Below are positions 13,660-24,034 of a stretch of 64,000 bases of DNA, one piece after another (within the stretch, counting starts at the first letter, position 1; each line of letters opens with the position of its first letter). The stretch spans positions 1,488,001 to 1,552,000 of the forward strand of contig PQWQ01000011.1 in NCBI GenBank assembly GCA_002943765.1. Reading direction: 5' to 3'. The DNA comes from Psoroptes ovis (Eukaryota; Arthropoda; Arachnida; Sarcoptiformes; Psoroptidae). A program made the translations under genes and the position numbers. Under the pieces are notes generated by a model, which was not told the origin of the DNA, made no database searches, and worked only from the letters and a program-made list of their open reading frames with translations.

Positions 13660-14646
13660 TTCTTTCAAATTCTATTCTTCATTCAATAAATACAAAGTCA
13701 ATGTGTTTTTCACAAACAAAGATTGATTGATTTTTAAAAATTTTTAAAAATTTTTCAAGATTTTTTTTCAAAAGAAAAAACATTTTTTTTTCGCTGTTTA
13801 TTTCAATTCACAAATTGAAAAATGATTCCGAATGATTTGATTGACATTTTCAAGTTGATTTTTTCGGGTTAAATCATTTTTTGAAATCCATTTTTCAAAT
13901 GATCTTTTCGAAAAAAAAAATAAAAATATTAATAACTGCTTGATATTTCTGTTTCTTAAGAGCTTTGCCATAGATTTTAATTGAAGTATTTCATTTTTAT
14001 CCATTTTCATCCATTTTTCTACTTCAATTTCTTCAACTTTTCTTCAATTTCAACTCTTTCATTTTTCCATTCAATTCAATGATGTTGATGAATTTGATGA
14101 ATCTGAATAAACGAATAAACAATTACAGGGTTTTGTAGCTGAAATCGAGGGGAAATCAGTGAAAATATACACAGAAAAATATCCGAATTGACAAAAAGAT
14201 TCAATCAATTTCTGCATTTAAATGAATTTTTGATTCAAATTTTGAATTATTTTGAATTATTTTGAATGATTTTCCTCATATATTTCCATGTATAACCCTG
14301 TAACAAATGTTGGCTCACTGAAAACAAATACTAAGCTGCTACTAATTTCATTTGATAAATCGATGATGCTTTTCAAATGTAAAAATGACTGAAATTAATT
14401 TTTGAAAAAAATGTCATTTCATCTTAAAAATTATGATAAAAACAATTGACACAATCGAAGAGAGAGATATAAAATACACACAAGATACCATCATATAAAG
14501 AAAATAATGAATGATTTCTATTAAAAAATCTAAAATTTAAAACAACAACAACAAACAAACAACAACTGTATCCATTTTAGATTTTAGATTTTCATCTTTA
14601 TTTTCATTTTTTCAAATAAAATTCCAGAAATAATTTTCATCTAATA

Positions 14647-14729
14647 TTAGGGTTGTCCCATAAATTTTTGCCGTTTTTCGAATGAAAAAAATCTGGAAAA
14701 AATGGCAAAAACTTATGGGACAACCCAGT
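14647..14729. mobile_element. Foldback element, class A
   Basis: TTAGGGTTGTCCCATAAA left, CTTATGGGACAACCCAG right; interior GAATGAAAAAAATCTGG. Confidence 0.9.
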
Positions 14730-15195
14730 GTTTTCCTTATTTATATTTTTCGAAATTTTCATTCATTTCAGTGTTTGTCGCTCTGTTCAAGAATATTAAA
14801 AACAAATAAAATTGATGGCTGATGTTTGATGTTTTTAAAAGGAAAAAAAAACTTGTGTCTTCGTGCGTGTACAAGTCTATGTGTCTTCATGTGTTTCTAT
14901 GCATTTGGGGTACCCCCTTTCAATATTTCTTTGGGTCTTTTCAATATTTGGTTAAAACAAAAATAAAAGACAAATAAATAAATGAATTGGGAAAAATGTG
15001 GAACAGCAGATCAATAAATCATTTTTAGACCAAAAAAAATTTCAGTTTTTCCATTTTTTCTTTGGAACTTTTGATGTTTATTCGTCGTCGTCGTCGATAC
15101 GAATACATATAATACACAAAGATAATAATTTCAAAAAAAAAAAAAAAATAGTTTCGAAACGTATTAACACTCTCTCGGTAATGTTCCTTATTTGA

Positions 15196-15276
15196 TAGGC
15201 TGTCCGATAAGTTCTTGCCAATTTTCTCATAATTCCCCACGAATATAATCGGCAAAAACTTTTCGGACAACCTAAT
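15196..15276 (+). mobile_element. Foldback element, class B2
   Basis: TAGGCTGTCCGATAAG left, GGACAACCTAAT right; interior CTCATAATTCCCCACGAATA pairs it with the copies at 8696, 39024 and 58249. Confidence 0.9.
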
Positions 15277-15626
15277 ATCACATTTTCTTTCGGTTCTTTG
15301 GTCCTTTTTTTTTCCTCTCCATAATGATATGCTTTGAAAATTTCGCAATTTTTTTTCTCGCAAGATCACTTGACATAATGCATAAGATGCATACAATGAC
15401 AGTGTGTGTGTGCACAGTGAATGAATTGTGAATTGTGAATTATTTTTACATATTAAAAGATTCAAAATAATCTATGAAAATTACAAAGAATAAAAATACC
15501 AAAAAAAATATCCGGATAATGTATGTAATGCACATAATTTTAGAATATAATTTCGTTATAATTTTCGGAATAGAAAATTTTCAAGTTTAAAGAATTTGTG
15601 GTGTTTATAGAATAAATAAGTGAATA

Positions 15627-15853
15627 TTAGGGGCTGTCCGAAAAGTTCATACGGCTTGTTGAAATAAATAATTGGCATACGTCCTTTGTGAACAAACCCC
15701 TAAATCCCTCCCCTTTTTAAAAATTTAAATTTTATATTTTACAACGTCTTTTAATAAAATTATAACGATCATTCGTTTTATAACGGCTAACACGGCTTAA
15801 TCACAATAAAGTTGCACATGAAAATCGGCCAAAACTTTCCGGGACAATCTAAT
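15627..15853 (+). mobile_element. Foldback element, class C, split by a 134-bp insertion
   Basis: Element halves 15627-15657 and 15792-15853 together make an ordinary 86-bp class C copy. Between them lie 134 bp bounded by a direct repeat ACGGCTT (15651-15657 and 15792-15798). Confidence 0.88.
15658..15791. mobile_element. 134-bp insertion nested in a foldback element
   Basis: Sequence of unknown origin flanked by a 7-bp duplication (ACGGCTT). Ends read GTTGAAAT and GGCTAAC, so only GTT/AAC is inverted. It is more C-rich (CCCCTAAATCCCTCCCC) than its surroundings. Confidence 0.6.
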
Positions 15854-15956
15854 TGAAATAAATAAATTGAAAACGGTAATTCTATCGATTTAAAATATAA
15901 AAAAAATCAGTCGTATTCAATAATAATAAATATTTATTTATTTATTTATTTACAGA

Positions 15957-16068
15957 ATTTAAAGTTTTAATTCAGAGTTTTAAAATTAATTTTCGTAGTT
16001 TTGAATAGAATTTTAAACTATAAAATTACGAAATTTATTTTTAAAACTCTGAATTAAAACTTTAAAAC
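15957..16068. repeat. 112-bp imperfect inverted repeat (foldback)
   Basis: The left arm (about 15957-16002) and right arm (about 16021-16068) share TTTAAAGTTTTAATTCAGAG in inverted orientation and continue pairing with a few mismatches over about 44 bp, around an 18-bp spacer. It is unrelated in sequence to the mariner-like elements and ends 40 bp beyond the stop of the polyQ exon. It may be a different miniature element or a 3' UTR hairpin. Confidence 0.8.
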
Positions 16069-16108
16069 CCAGTATTTATTTATTCATTCATTTTATTCAA
16101 TTATTTCT

Positions 16109-16614
16109 CTAACGCGGCATCCTATTCATCATCATTAAATTAGGTAATGTTTGCATTATATTTTGTTGTTGTTGCTGCTGCTGCTGTTGTTGTTGTTGTT
16201 GTTGTTGTTGCTGCTGCTGCATAAATGGATTAATTCCGGTTAATGGCTTCAATAATGTTTGCGGTTGTCCTGTGGCTGTTGCTGCTGGTAATGGCATTTG
16301 ATGTTTCAACATTGGATCAAATATCATTGGTTGTTTAATTGTTGCTGCTAGCGTTTGTTGATATTGTTGATGTGGTGGTGATACGATTGTCATTGGACTA
16401 TATGTTGCTGTTGGTGTTATGGTTGGGGTTGTTGTTGTGGTATCATACGTTTGTGGTGATTGTTTTTGTTGATTATTTCGATCATGTATGGCCATTATCA
16501 TTTGTATTAATTCTTCTTCAACTTTCCAACGTATTTTTTTCGGTAGAATTATGGCACGAAATGTGAATATTAAACAAAGCATTATGCTGCAAGTTGTCAT
16601 TCCAAGTAGAAATA
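16109..16614 (-). CDS. Terminal exon of a membrane protein with a polyQ tail (partial)
   Basis: An acceptor AG at 16615-16616 opens an exon that reads FLLGMTTCSIMLCLIF, a hydrophobic segment, then a basic stretch (RAIILPKKIRWK), a short helical segment (VEEELIQMIMAIHDRNN) and a Thr/Pro/Gln-rich tail. The tail ends in about 18 consecutive Gln and the residues NLMMMNRMPR before the stop. The first in-frame ATG is at 16600 (163 residues), but the splice-like start and the truncated membrane segment suggest this is the last exon of a multi-pass membrane protein. Upstream exons were not found with confidence. The polyQ tract is encoded by mixed CAA/CAG codons. I do not recognise the family; the reading frame is supported by its amino-acid composition and by the absence of stops. 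Confidence 0.55.
16147..16220. repeat. TTG/CTG trinucleotide tract (polyQ codons)
   Basis: A run of TTG and CTG triplets that encodes the glutamine tract of the overlapping minus-strand exon. The triplets are mixed rather than pure, which usually slows length change. Confidence 0.85.
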
Positions 16615-17521
16615 CTGCATTGAAAAAATAAAGATGAAAATAAATTGATAAAGTCGATTAATTTGAAAATTTGAAATTTTCGAAATTTTTAAGTCCCTTA
16701 CAGTAAGTAGATGTATAGATTTCAGGCATATTCTGATTATTCTGATTATGAAAACATTAAAAATTTTCGGCGAGGAGAAAAATGTCAAATTTATTTTAAA
16801 TTTTATTTTTTGAATTTATTAATATTAATACACAGAGAATTCGGGTGATTAAATTATTGAATTGAATTAAAATTAATCAAAGAAAAAAAAATAAGTAAAT
16901 AAAGGTCATGTAAAATTATTGTTACCAAGCGCTAAAGTTCCGTAAAAATGAAATGATATTTGTTTAGTTGAAATTTTTATTTTTTGGATGAAATATTTGT
17001 CAAAATCATGAATTTAATTGCACCTCTAGTATCAATCAAAACATATCGTGTTTTTAGATTGAAATATATTTAATTTTTGGCTAATTTTCTTTAAAAAAAA
17101 ATTCTAATACGTCTTTGTGTAATGTATTTTCAATGGCGATACGTCCTCCGGCAAGAATCGATGAGGTGTGCTTTGAAACCCGTCTAATTAATACATGTGT
17201 GTGTATGCTGCTAATTGATTTACTATGCTTCAATTATTTTTTTTCTGCGTTGATGCTACAACTGTCAGCGCTATAATTCTTGCCGAATTTTGTGACCAAA
17301 TAAATCTTTAAAATAGATTTTTTTCATTCAAAATTTGATATTGAAATTCTGGAAGAATATTCTTTAAATTCTTGAAAAATTATGAAATATAAATCCAAAA
17401 TCATCCAATATATTTTTGAATATTTTGAAAAAAAAATATTTTTTCCATAATCATTATTAAAAGTAAAAGTAAATAAAAAAAAATCAAAAAAATAAATTCA
17501 TAAACAACAATAAACAATGAA

Positions 17522-18697
17522 ATGGGAAATATTTTTCAATTTCCAACTTCACGATTATCATTATTATCATCATCATCATCATCATCAGCTTCATCAACGG
17601 CTATGAATCCAAGAATTGTTGAAAAGCTAAAACGAATAAAATATTATTTTGCATCACGTACATCAGCTTATGATGATATTTGGAATATTTGTTATCGTCT
17701 TTCAGATGAAATACATGAACAAGTTTTAGATGTATTCATTTTAATATTGTAAGATTATTATTATCAATTTTTCCCTTTAATAAATTAATCTGATTTTCCT
17801 TTTAATTATGTATTTTCATATATTCACTTGTTCTAATCGAACCGTATAATAGTATAGATCATTGGGATAAAGAACTAGAACGTTATGTATTGTTATGTGA
17901 ACATAGTCTTATTTTGATGGATTTTGATTTTGAATGTCTGGAAATTCGACAATTATTTATTTATGATTACGCACGCTTTAATTCGATTCGTATTGGTCCA
18001 TTAATTTATCCACAAACGACCTTGAATTTGTATGATTTTAATTTTTTTATTTCTTTGATTAATTTATTTTTATATTGATTTCAATCTACTTTCTTCTTTA
18101 AATAGCCATCGATCTAGATATGCAATGAGATTTCAATGGGATTCGCATAAACCTTTGAATTATAAAGATTACTGGAATCCATGGTCAAAAGAAATACCTT
18201 GGATTACACTAGCACAACATCCACTAGTTTATTATATTGATGATGTATTAAATGAACAATATTGCCATATAAATGATAATAATGATGATTCAATGCGTTC
18301 TTCGTTAATTGAAGATCAATATTTCACCGAAGAATATCTTCAACAAATAAGACGTCGTTTTTCTATTGAAATATTTCATGATAAATTAATTGAAATATTG
18401 AATTCATTCCAGCAACAACCAATCGTTGATTATCCAAGGCTATCGATAGGCTATACACAAAATCAAATCATCTCAGAATCATCCAATTATGATGATATGA
18501 ATGAAGACCAAAAACATTCAATGAATATGGTGCTTGAAAATGCAATAAAACATAATGTTATGTTCGAAATACATCACCATTCTTCCTTGATTACAATCAT
18601 ACATTATGCTAATATAATGTGTGATAATTATTTCAACATTCCATCGATGCTTTATAATCGTATTAATCTTGGTTATTATCGTCTTCGATTATTTTGA
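17522..18697 (+). CDS. TPRG1L/Mover-like hSac2-domain protein
   Basis: Exons 17522-17748, 17853-18029 and 18106-18697 join in frame (donors GTAAGA and GTATGA, acceptors AATAG and AAATAG) to give 331 residues. The first exon begins MGNIFQFPTS, has a Ser run, then a helical segment. The core reads IDHWDKELERYVLL, then RIGPLIYPQTTLNF, then MRFQWDSHKPLNYKDYWNPW. This order (hydrophobic strand, DHW-x-E-x-ER, a GP-F/L-P turn, RxQWD, WNPWS) matches the hSac2 domain of tumour-protein-p63-regulated gene 1-like proteins. In vertebrates TPRG1L (Mover) is a peripheral presynaptic vesicle protein; function in arthropods is not established. The C-terminal third is Asn/Asp/His-rich and diverged. No membrane segment is present. 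It converges on the gene at 18948. Confidence 0.75.
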
Positions 18698-18947
18698 AAA
18701 ATAATAATAATTTTGATTAATTCATTGATCTTTGATAGACAGTTACTAATTATTATTGATTATTGATTAATTTATTTGAAAAAAAAACTATTAATAATTT
18801 ATTTTATTGTTTTTGTTTGTTTTAAAAGTTATTTTGAAAAAAAATTATTATTGATTTATGCTAATATAACAATGATTATTGAAAAATTATGTACATTAAT
18901 TTGATTTTTTCGAATGAAAACTAAACAATTTGATTTTTTAAAAATCA

Positions 18948-19283
18948 TTAATCTATCATTTTAATATCAGGTATATGCTTTGAAAAAGGTGTCGGTGGAT
19001 TATGTGCAATACGTGCTAATGTACGCATCAGACTTTTTACTAATTGTCGCTGTTGTCTCATCATAAATGCCCTAAATTCCCATGGTTTAAAGTAGCCATC
19101 ATTCAGATTTGGTACATTTTTCCCTAGATTATCATCCAATACATAACCATTTGGTAATTGTACAATATCACCGAGTATATCGAGACCACCATGTTTCGTT
19201 ACTAAACGTCGTTGTGCTTCATGCCAATATTTTCCTGGAATTTTTTTCCTAAAAATACGAAAATTAGAATTATAATTAATCAT
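18948..19283 (-). CDS. Small basic protein of unknown function
   Basis: An open frame of 111 residues starts at ATG 19283 and ends with KMID. The clearly protein-like part begins KKIPGKYWHEAQRRLVTK and continues through GGLDILGDIVQLPNGYVL, DGYFKPWEFRAFMMRQQRQL and a short amphipathic helix. The residues before it (about 12) are AT-rich and end in TTTTTAG, so this may instead be a final exon with an acceptor at about 19250 and an upstream exon that I could not locate. It has no signal peptide or membrane segment. I do not recognise the family. It is head-to-head with the acidic gene (about 245 bp between starts) and tail-to-tail with the hSac2 gene. Confidence 0.55.
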   Translation of the reverse strand: MINYNSNFRIFRKKIPGKYWHEAQRRLVTKHGGLDILGDIVQLPNGYVLDDNLGKNVPNLNDGYFKPWEFRAFMMRQQRQLVKSLMRTLARIAHNPPTPFSKHIPDIKMID

Positions 19284-19527
19284 GAAATAACAATCAATGA
19301 AATTCTTTTTTTAAATAAGAAAAATTAATCAAACATTCAACACCCATATTCGATTAAATTTAGTGAGAAATTAAACGAAAAAAATTTCATCGAAAATTGG
19401 TCAAAAAAAGAAACTATCATCATTTAAAAATTCAAAAAAAGGTCGTAAGTCTTCGAAGAAAAAACAAACACGTGTTAAAAAATCAAGAAAAATTGATGAT
19501 GAAGAAGAAGAAGAAGAAGAAATCCGA

Positions 19528-20178
19528 ATGATTAATCAATTGGTCGATAAAGATCTTGAAGAATTTCGTAGTATACCGAAAGAACAATTACAAAAAATTA
19601 TAGCCAGCATTAATCCGGATAATCATCAACAACAAAAATCGAATCGTTTTGAAATGATAGATTTTCAAAAAAATATTTTCAATCCATTGTGTGATATGAT
19701 TAAATCATCGATTGAAAATACAAGTAAATTTTTCAGTAATCAATCAAACATTAATTCAAAGCAAAATGATGAAAATAATGACAAAAAAGATCAAAACATA
19801 GTCAAAATCGATGTTCAACCAGTGATTCAAGAACAAAGTACTAACGATAGTGAAGAACAAGCAACATCATCACAGCACCAAGACGATGAAGATGAAGATG
19901 AAGAGGAGACGACAATTGAAGATCAAAGTAATAATAGCACTAATACTATAAATGCAAAACAATCATTAGAATTTCAAGAGATAAATGAAAATGAAAAAGA
20001 AACAATTATTCAACCAAGTATTGTTATAAAAACTGATGGCAATTACAATCAAATTAATACTAATAATAATGATGATAATAGAATGAATTTAGTTGAAATG
20101 AATCAAATAATTGAAAATATTGAAAAAATGACTAAAAATGTTGATAAATTCAATCAAAAACAATTAAAGAAAAAATAA
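19528..20178 (+). CDS. Acidic low-complexity protein, start uncertain
   Basis: 216 residues from ATG 19528. The frame is already open from 19375, adding about 50 Lys/Ser/Arg-rich residues and an EEEEEEE run directly before the first ATG. There is no upstream in-frame ATG and no acceptor-like AG after the stop at 19372, so the true start is unclear. The protein has a helical N-terminal part (DLEEFRSIPKEQLQKIIAS, FQKNIFNPLCDMIKSS), a long Asn/Asp/Glu/Gln-rich middle with an EDEDEEE run, and a C-terminal helix ending KQLKKK. No domain is recognised. The stop lies 31 bp from the stop of the convergent secreted-protein gene. Confidence 0.5.
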   Translation: MINQLVDKDLEEFRSIPKEQLQKIIASINPDNHQQQKSNRFEMIDFQKNIFNPLCDMIKSSIENTSKFFSNQSNINSKQNDENNDKKDQNIVKIDVQPVIQEQSTNDSEEQATSSQHQDDEDEDEEETTIEDQSNNSTNTINAKQSLEFQEINENEKETIIQPSIVIKTDGNYNQINTNNNDDNRMNLVEMNQIIENIEKMTKNVDKFNQKQLKKK

Positions 20179-20209
20179 TTTTTGGATTGAAAAATAAAAA
20201 TTCATATAT

Positions 20210-20644
20210 TCAAACATACTTTTTATATAAAACAAGTGGATGATAATGATGATGTCGTACTTTTTTATATGGATACGGTGGTTGATATTTTTTCGAATAA
20301 TATTTAGCCATTTGTTTCATTGAATATGTTGGTGCTGAAGCAGCGGCCATTGCCGGTAAATGATGAGGATAATATTTAGGTTTTTTATATGATGATGATG
20401 GTTTAGCTTTTGATTCTTGATATTCAGCCAATGCTATGGCTGCTAATGATTCTGGTGTTGCATTTTCTTTGATCAACGGTAAATATTTAGCCGGATCAAC
20501 GGCAATATATTTTTTTGATTTTTTTGCCGATGTTAATCGTGCATTTTGCATCAAAATAATAATAATAATGAAACTAATTATGAATAAGAATCTATAACAT
20601 TTTGAAAATGGTGGTGACAATTGGAAAGTTCTTGAAAATAGCAT
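20210..20644 (-). CDS. Small secreted Tyr/Lys/His-rich protein
   Basis: 144 residues from ATG 20644 without a visible intron. A hydrophobic segment (FLFIISFIIIIILM, residues 19-32) followed by a short-residue boundary (RLTSA) looks like a signal peptide with a long N-terminal extension; a second ATG just after that segment would lose the signal. The mature part has a helix-like section (YLPLIKENATPESLAAIALAEYQ) and then a tail of YKKPKYYP, MAKYYSKKYQPPYPYKK and HHHYHP motifs. The Tyr/Lys/His/Pro-rich tail resembles arthropod cuticular or matrix proteins, but no chitin-binding consensus is seen. Function is not known. Confidence 0.65.
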   Translation of the reverse strand: MLFSRTFQLSPPFSKCYRFLFIISFIIIIILMQNARLTSAKKSKKYIAVDPAKYLPLIKENATPESLAAIALAEYQESKAKPSSSYKKPKYYPHHLPAMAAASAPTYSMKQMAKYYSKKYQPPYPYKKVRHHHYHPLVLYKKYV

Positions 20645-21128
20645 TATTTATTTTTGCTTTGTTTCACAAAATTTTAAAAATTGAAAATTGGAAAATTGAA
20701 ACACCAAAACACTCCAAACGCACCAACCGATCACATGAATCAAATCAATCAGACTGATTGAATGAATGATCAACAAACCATGAAACATGTATTTTTTCCA
20801 ATAGCAACATCTTAAAACGGGAAAGTTTGAACCCGAAAAAAACTAAGAAAAAACGAAAAATTAAAAAAATTGTCTCTAAAATGCGGAAAACAACGATGAA
20901 GAAAATCTAAACTGACAGATATACACCAATATAACCGCAGGTACACACATGTATAACATTAAATGAAATATAAATACTAAAACAACATTTAGGTTTCCAT
21001 TTTTTTTTCTCCAATTTTCGAAAAATAGAAATCAATATTATAAAAATAAACCATTTGCAAAAGATTATTAATGCAATCAAGTTAAAGAGAGCAAACTAAC
21101 ATGTATAATTAACATCGATTGCTAATTA

Positions 21129-21210
21129 TTAAGCTGTCCCATATGTTCTTGCCGTTTTTCAAATGAAAAAAAAATTTAAAAAACGGCAAGAACTTATGGG
21201 ACAACCAAAT
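21129..21210. mobile_element. Foldback element, class A
   Basis: TTAAGCTGTCCCATATG left, CTTATGGGACAACCAAAT right; arms pair through TTCTTGCCGTTTTT. Confidence 0.9.
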
Positions 21211-21387
21211 ATATGAAATAATAATCAGTTATTTATATTCAGGTATTCAAAAGTGAATGAAAAATTGAATAATAATTAATGAGAAAAATTATTTTGAACC
21301 AAGAGAAATTTTTCTTCCAATCATCTCGAATCATTTATTATCAAATTGTCAAATGGTGAAAGTTTGAATTTTTCATTAATAAAAATA

Positions 21388-21468
21388 TTGGGTTGTCCGA
21401 AAAGTTCTTGCCAATTTTACAATGATTTTCTACGATATAATCGGCAAAAACTTTCCGGACAACTTAAT
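21388..21468 (+). mobile_element. Foldback element, class B
   Basis: TTGGGTTGTCCGAAAAG left, GGACAACTTAAT right; interior AATGATTTTCTACGATATAA. Confidence 0.9.
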
Positions 21469-22307
21469 ATAAAATTTATAAATATAAATGTTTCAATTAT
21501 TGATTGATAATAACCAGTTTTTTCTTTTCCCTTTCACTGATTAATTCATCTATATTTCTAATTAATAGTACCTATGTTTGGCTATAGTTTTGGTGCTGCA
21601 GCAGTTTGACAAAGGTAAAAATACTTCCTATTTTGTATTTTTTCATTTTTCAAAATTCAAATACGTCTAAGATAATCAGGTTAATTCCCTTATTAATCAA
21701 GAAATTTCACTTTCTCTGCATTTTGTTTTTTGATCGAATGAAAAGCATTGGTTTCTTCTGATATTTTCGATGGACTTTGAGTGCATTTTTGCTAAAAATT
21801 ATTAATTTTTGTCTCGATTTTTTCTTGAAATGTTTCCCATGTTGGCTGAAATATGTTTAATATATTTCATTCATTATTTGACAAGTTCTTATTTAACATA
21901 ATTTCTAATTTTAGATTTAAGATTTTGTTTTCATTGAATAAAATTAATTGAAAGCAATCTTTTTTTTTGAATATTTTTTTATTGTAAAATTTTAAAATAT
22001 CATTCGATTGGGTGGCATATAAGGGGACAAACACATTTAATAAGATTCATACAAAAAAATTTAAAAATTTATATAAAAAAACATAGATTGAAACATCTGT
22101 GTTTTAACAAATATCACTTTTTTGATACATTTTTAAAAAAATGTCAAATGTATGTCACTCAATCCATTGATGTTATACATTCATCATTTCTAACAAAAAA
22201 ATCTTCAAACAACTAGATTAAAATGTGATGGTGTGGTTTTTTTTTTTTTTTTTTGTTGGTTGGTATGTTAATGATGGGATCAAAAGAAAAAATTTGGTTT
22301 AACTAGT

Positions 22308-23945
22308 TTATTTTTTTTGGATTGGGTATGAGCCACTGCTGGAGCTGTAGCTTGAATAACCATAGCTGGTAGCTGGTCGGACTGAGTATGATGAACCGTA
22401 GTAACCACCACCAATCAAACCGGTGTTCAAACCACCAGTCAAGCCAGTGGTGAGACCGTAACCGGTACCGTAACCCAAACCGTAACCAGTCAAACCAGTA
22501 CCGTAACCGGTACCGTAACCAATGAAACCAGCAGCTGGTCGGACACCAACGAGACCAACACCATAGGTAGCGGCTGGGGCAGCACCAACAGCGAAGGTAG
22601 CTGGAGCAGCACCAACAGCGACAGCTGGAGCAGCACCAACGGCAACAGCTGGAGCAGCAGCAACTCGGAGAGCGCTAACGGCTGGAGCAGCTTGGACAGC
22701 GACGGCAGCTGGGGCAGCTTGGACTGATTGGACGGCGAAACCAGCTGGGGCAGCTTGGACAGCTTGGACGGCAGCACCGCTTTGTTGAGCAACACCAACG
22801 CTTTGTTGTTGGTAGAAACCTCGTTCTTGACCTCGTGGCAAGATTTGGTGAACTGATTCTTGAACTGGTTTCAATTCTTGGGTGATTCGTCGGAATGGAA
22901 CGATGGTTTCGTGGACGTCTTGGACAACTGGTTTGACGATGTCTTGTCGCAAGAGATCTGGTTGTTCTTCGTATGATGAGTGTTGGGTTTCAGCAGCGGC
23001 GGTTGGGACGTGGTTCTTGAATTGGATTGAAAATTTAGATGAATTTCAAATATGAATACTGATTCAAATCTCCTTACTTGAGTGGCAGCCAATGGTGAGG
23101 CTTGTGTTTGGAATTCCAAGCTGATTGGTTGAACATTTGGACCGATGACAACGTGGTTGGCAACAGCGGCATCTTGGGTGACTGGAGCATCGACAACTTC
23201 AACAGTTCGTCGTGATTCGATGGCAGCGTGGATTGGACCAGTGTATTGTTGGGTAGCAGCAACGGTTTGGACAGCTGGGGCAGCAGCAGCAGTGAGACCG
23301 ACAGTTTGGACGGCAGCTGGGGCAGCAGCGAGACCAACAGTTTGGACGGCAGCTGGGGCAGCAGCGAGACCGACGGTTTGGACGGCAGCTGGGGCAGCAG
23401 CAATACCGACAGCTGGGGCAGCAGCGACGTAACCGTATGAGGTGGCTGGAGCCAAAGCGACAGTTCGGCCATAGCCCAAACCATAACCGAGACCGTAACC
23501 GGCACCATAACCTAAACCAGTACCGTAGGTCAAACCGGTGGTGTAACCCAAACCATTACCATAACCCAAACCATAACCGTAACCAAGACCGCCGAGACCG
23601 GCAAGACCTGAGATACCAGCGCTACGGTAGTAACCACCACCGATGGTACCGACGGTACCCAAGGTTCGCAAACCGGTAGTACGGGTAGTGAATTGTTGGA
23701 ATGATGATTGGCCGTAAACGGCGGCAACCAAGCTGGCAACGATAACCAAGGCGAACTAATTGAATAAATTGATAAAATAATAAATTAGTACACACATATA
23801 TTTAATAAGGTTGATTATGATAATGGATGATTTTGTTATTCGGATTAACAAAAACACTTTTTAATTGATGATATTTGCCAAAAAAAAGTGTCGAATAATC
23901 ATCGATCCATTTTTTGAGAATAAAAGAATTGATACTAACTTTCAT
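22308..23945 (-). CDS. Secreted Gly/Tyr/Ala-rich structural (cuticular-type) protein
   Basis: Exons 23945-23940, 23755-23078 and 23015-22308 join in phase 0 to give 463 residues. The two-codon first exon (Met-Lys) is spliced to FALVIVASLVAAVYG, which completes a typical signal peptide. The mature protein has a Gly/Tyr/Leu block (GLGYGYGLGYG-type repeats), three copies of an 11-residue AAPAAVQTVGL unit, and a conserved central part (YTGPIHAAIESRRTVEVVD, HVVIGPNVQPISLEFQTQ, IVPFRRITQELKPVQESVHQ). Ala/Pro/Val repeats and a second Gly/Tyr block ending in Ser/Tyr follow. The layout and signal point to an abundant extracellular, probably cuticular, protein; it carries no Rebers-Riddiford motif that I can see. 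Codons are strongly C/G-ending compared with neighbours, suggesting high expression. A TATA box lies about 85 bp upstream of the ATG. Confidence 0.88.
23300..23420 (-). repeat. Tandem repeat encoding AAPAAVQTVGL units
   Basis: Three nearly identical 42-bp-spaced units, coding Ala-Ala-Pro-Ala-Ala-Val-Gln-Thr-Val-Gly-Leu with flanking Ala, plus a diverged fourth unit. They are in frame within the cuticular-type gene, so copy-number change would preserve the reading frame. Confidence 0.8.
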
Positions 23946-24026
23946 TTTGTGAAGTTTGTTGTTGTATCGATGTCTTTTCGAAAGGGAATGAATCGAATGA
24001 TGATTTTCAAGCAGCGATTCCATCCG

Positions 24027-24034
24027 TTTATATA
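24027..24034 (-). promoter_or_regulatory. TATA box of the cuticular-type gene
   Basis: Reads TATATAAA on the minus strand, set in a less AT-rich context (CTATATAAACGG). It is 82-90 bp upstream of the start codon, which fits a transcription start near 24000 and a short 5' UTR. Confidence 0.65.

Larger units (their letters stand above)
11972..16108. other. Intergenic or upstream region of the receptor gene
   Basis: About 4.1 kb upstream of the receptor start codon. It has five foldback elements (13132, 13578, 14647, 15196, 15627), a 112-bp inverted repeat at 15957-16068 and simple repeats. Untranslated 5' exons of the receptor could lie here but cannot be recognised by sequence alone. No coding gene is supported. 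Confidence 0.5.
20645..22307. other. Intergenic spacer
   Basis: About 1.7 kb with two foldback elements (21129-21210, 21388-21468) and a T-run near 22238-22254. It includes the 3' flank of the cuticular-type gene and the 5' flank of the small secreted protein. No gene is seen. Confidence 0.6.

Noticed and set aside
16926..17010. A possible upstream exon of the polyQ membrane protein, reading FHFYGTLAL and splicing in phase to FLLGMTTCS
   Set aside because: The junction phase and the hydrophobic continuation are attractive, but the frame has a stop upstream and no AG acceptor or ATG between that stop and the donor, so no valid exon can be defined.
23145..23679. Plus-strand frames antisense to the cuticular-type gene
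   Set aside because: Long only because the biased codons and repeats of the true gene leave the opposite strand free of stops.
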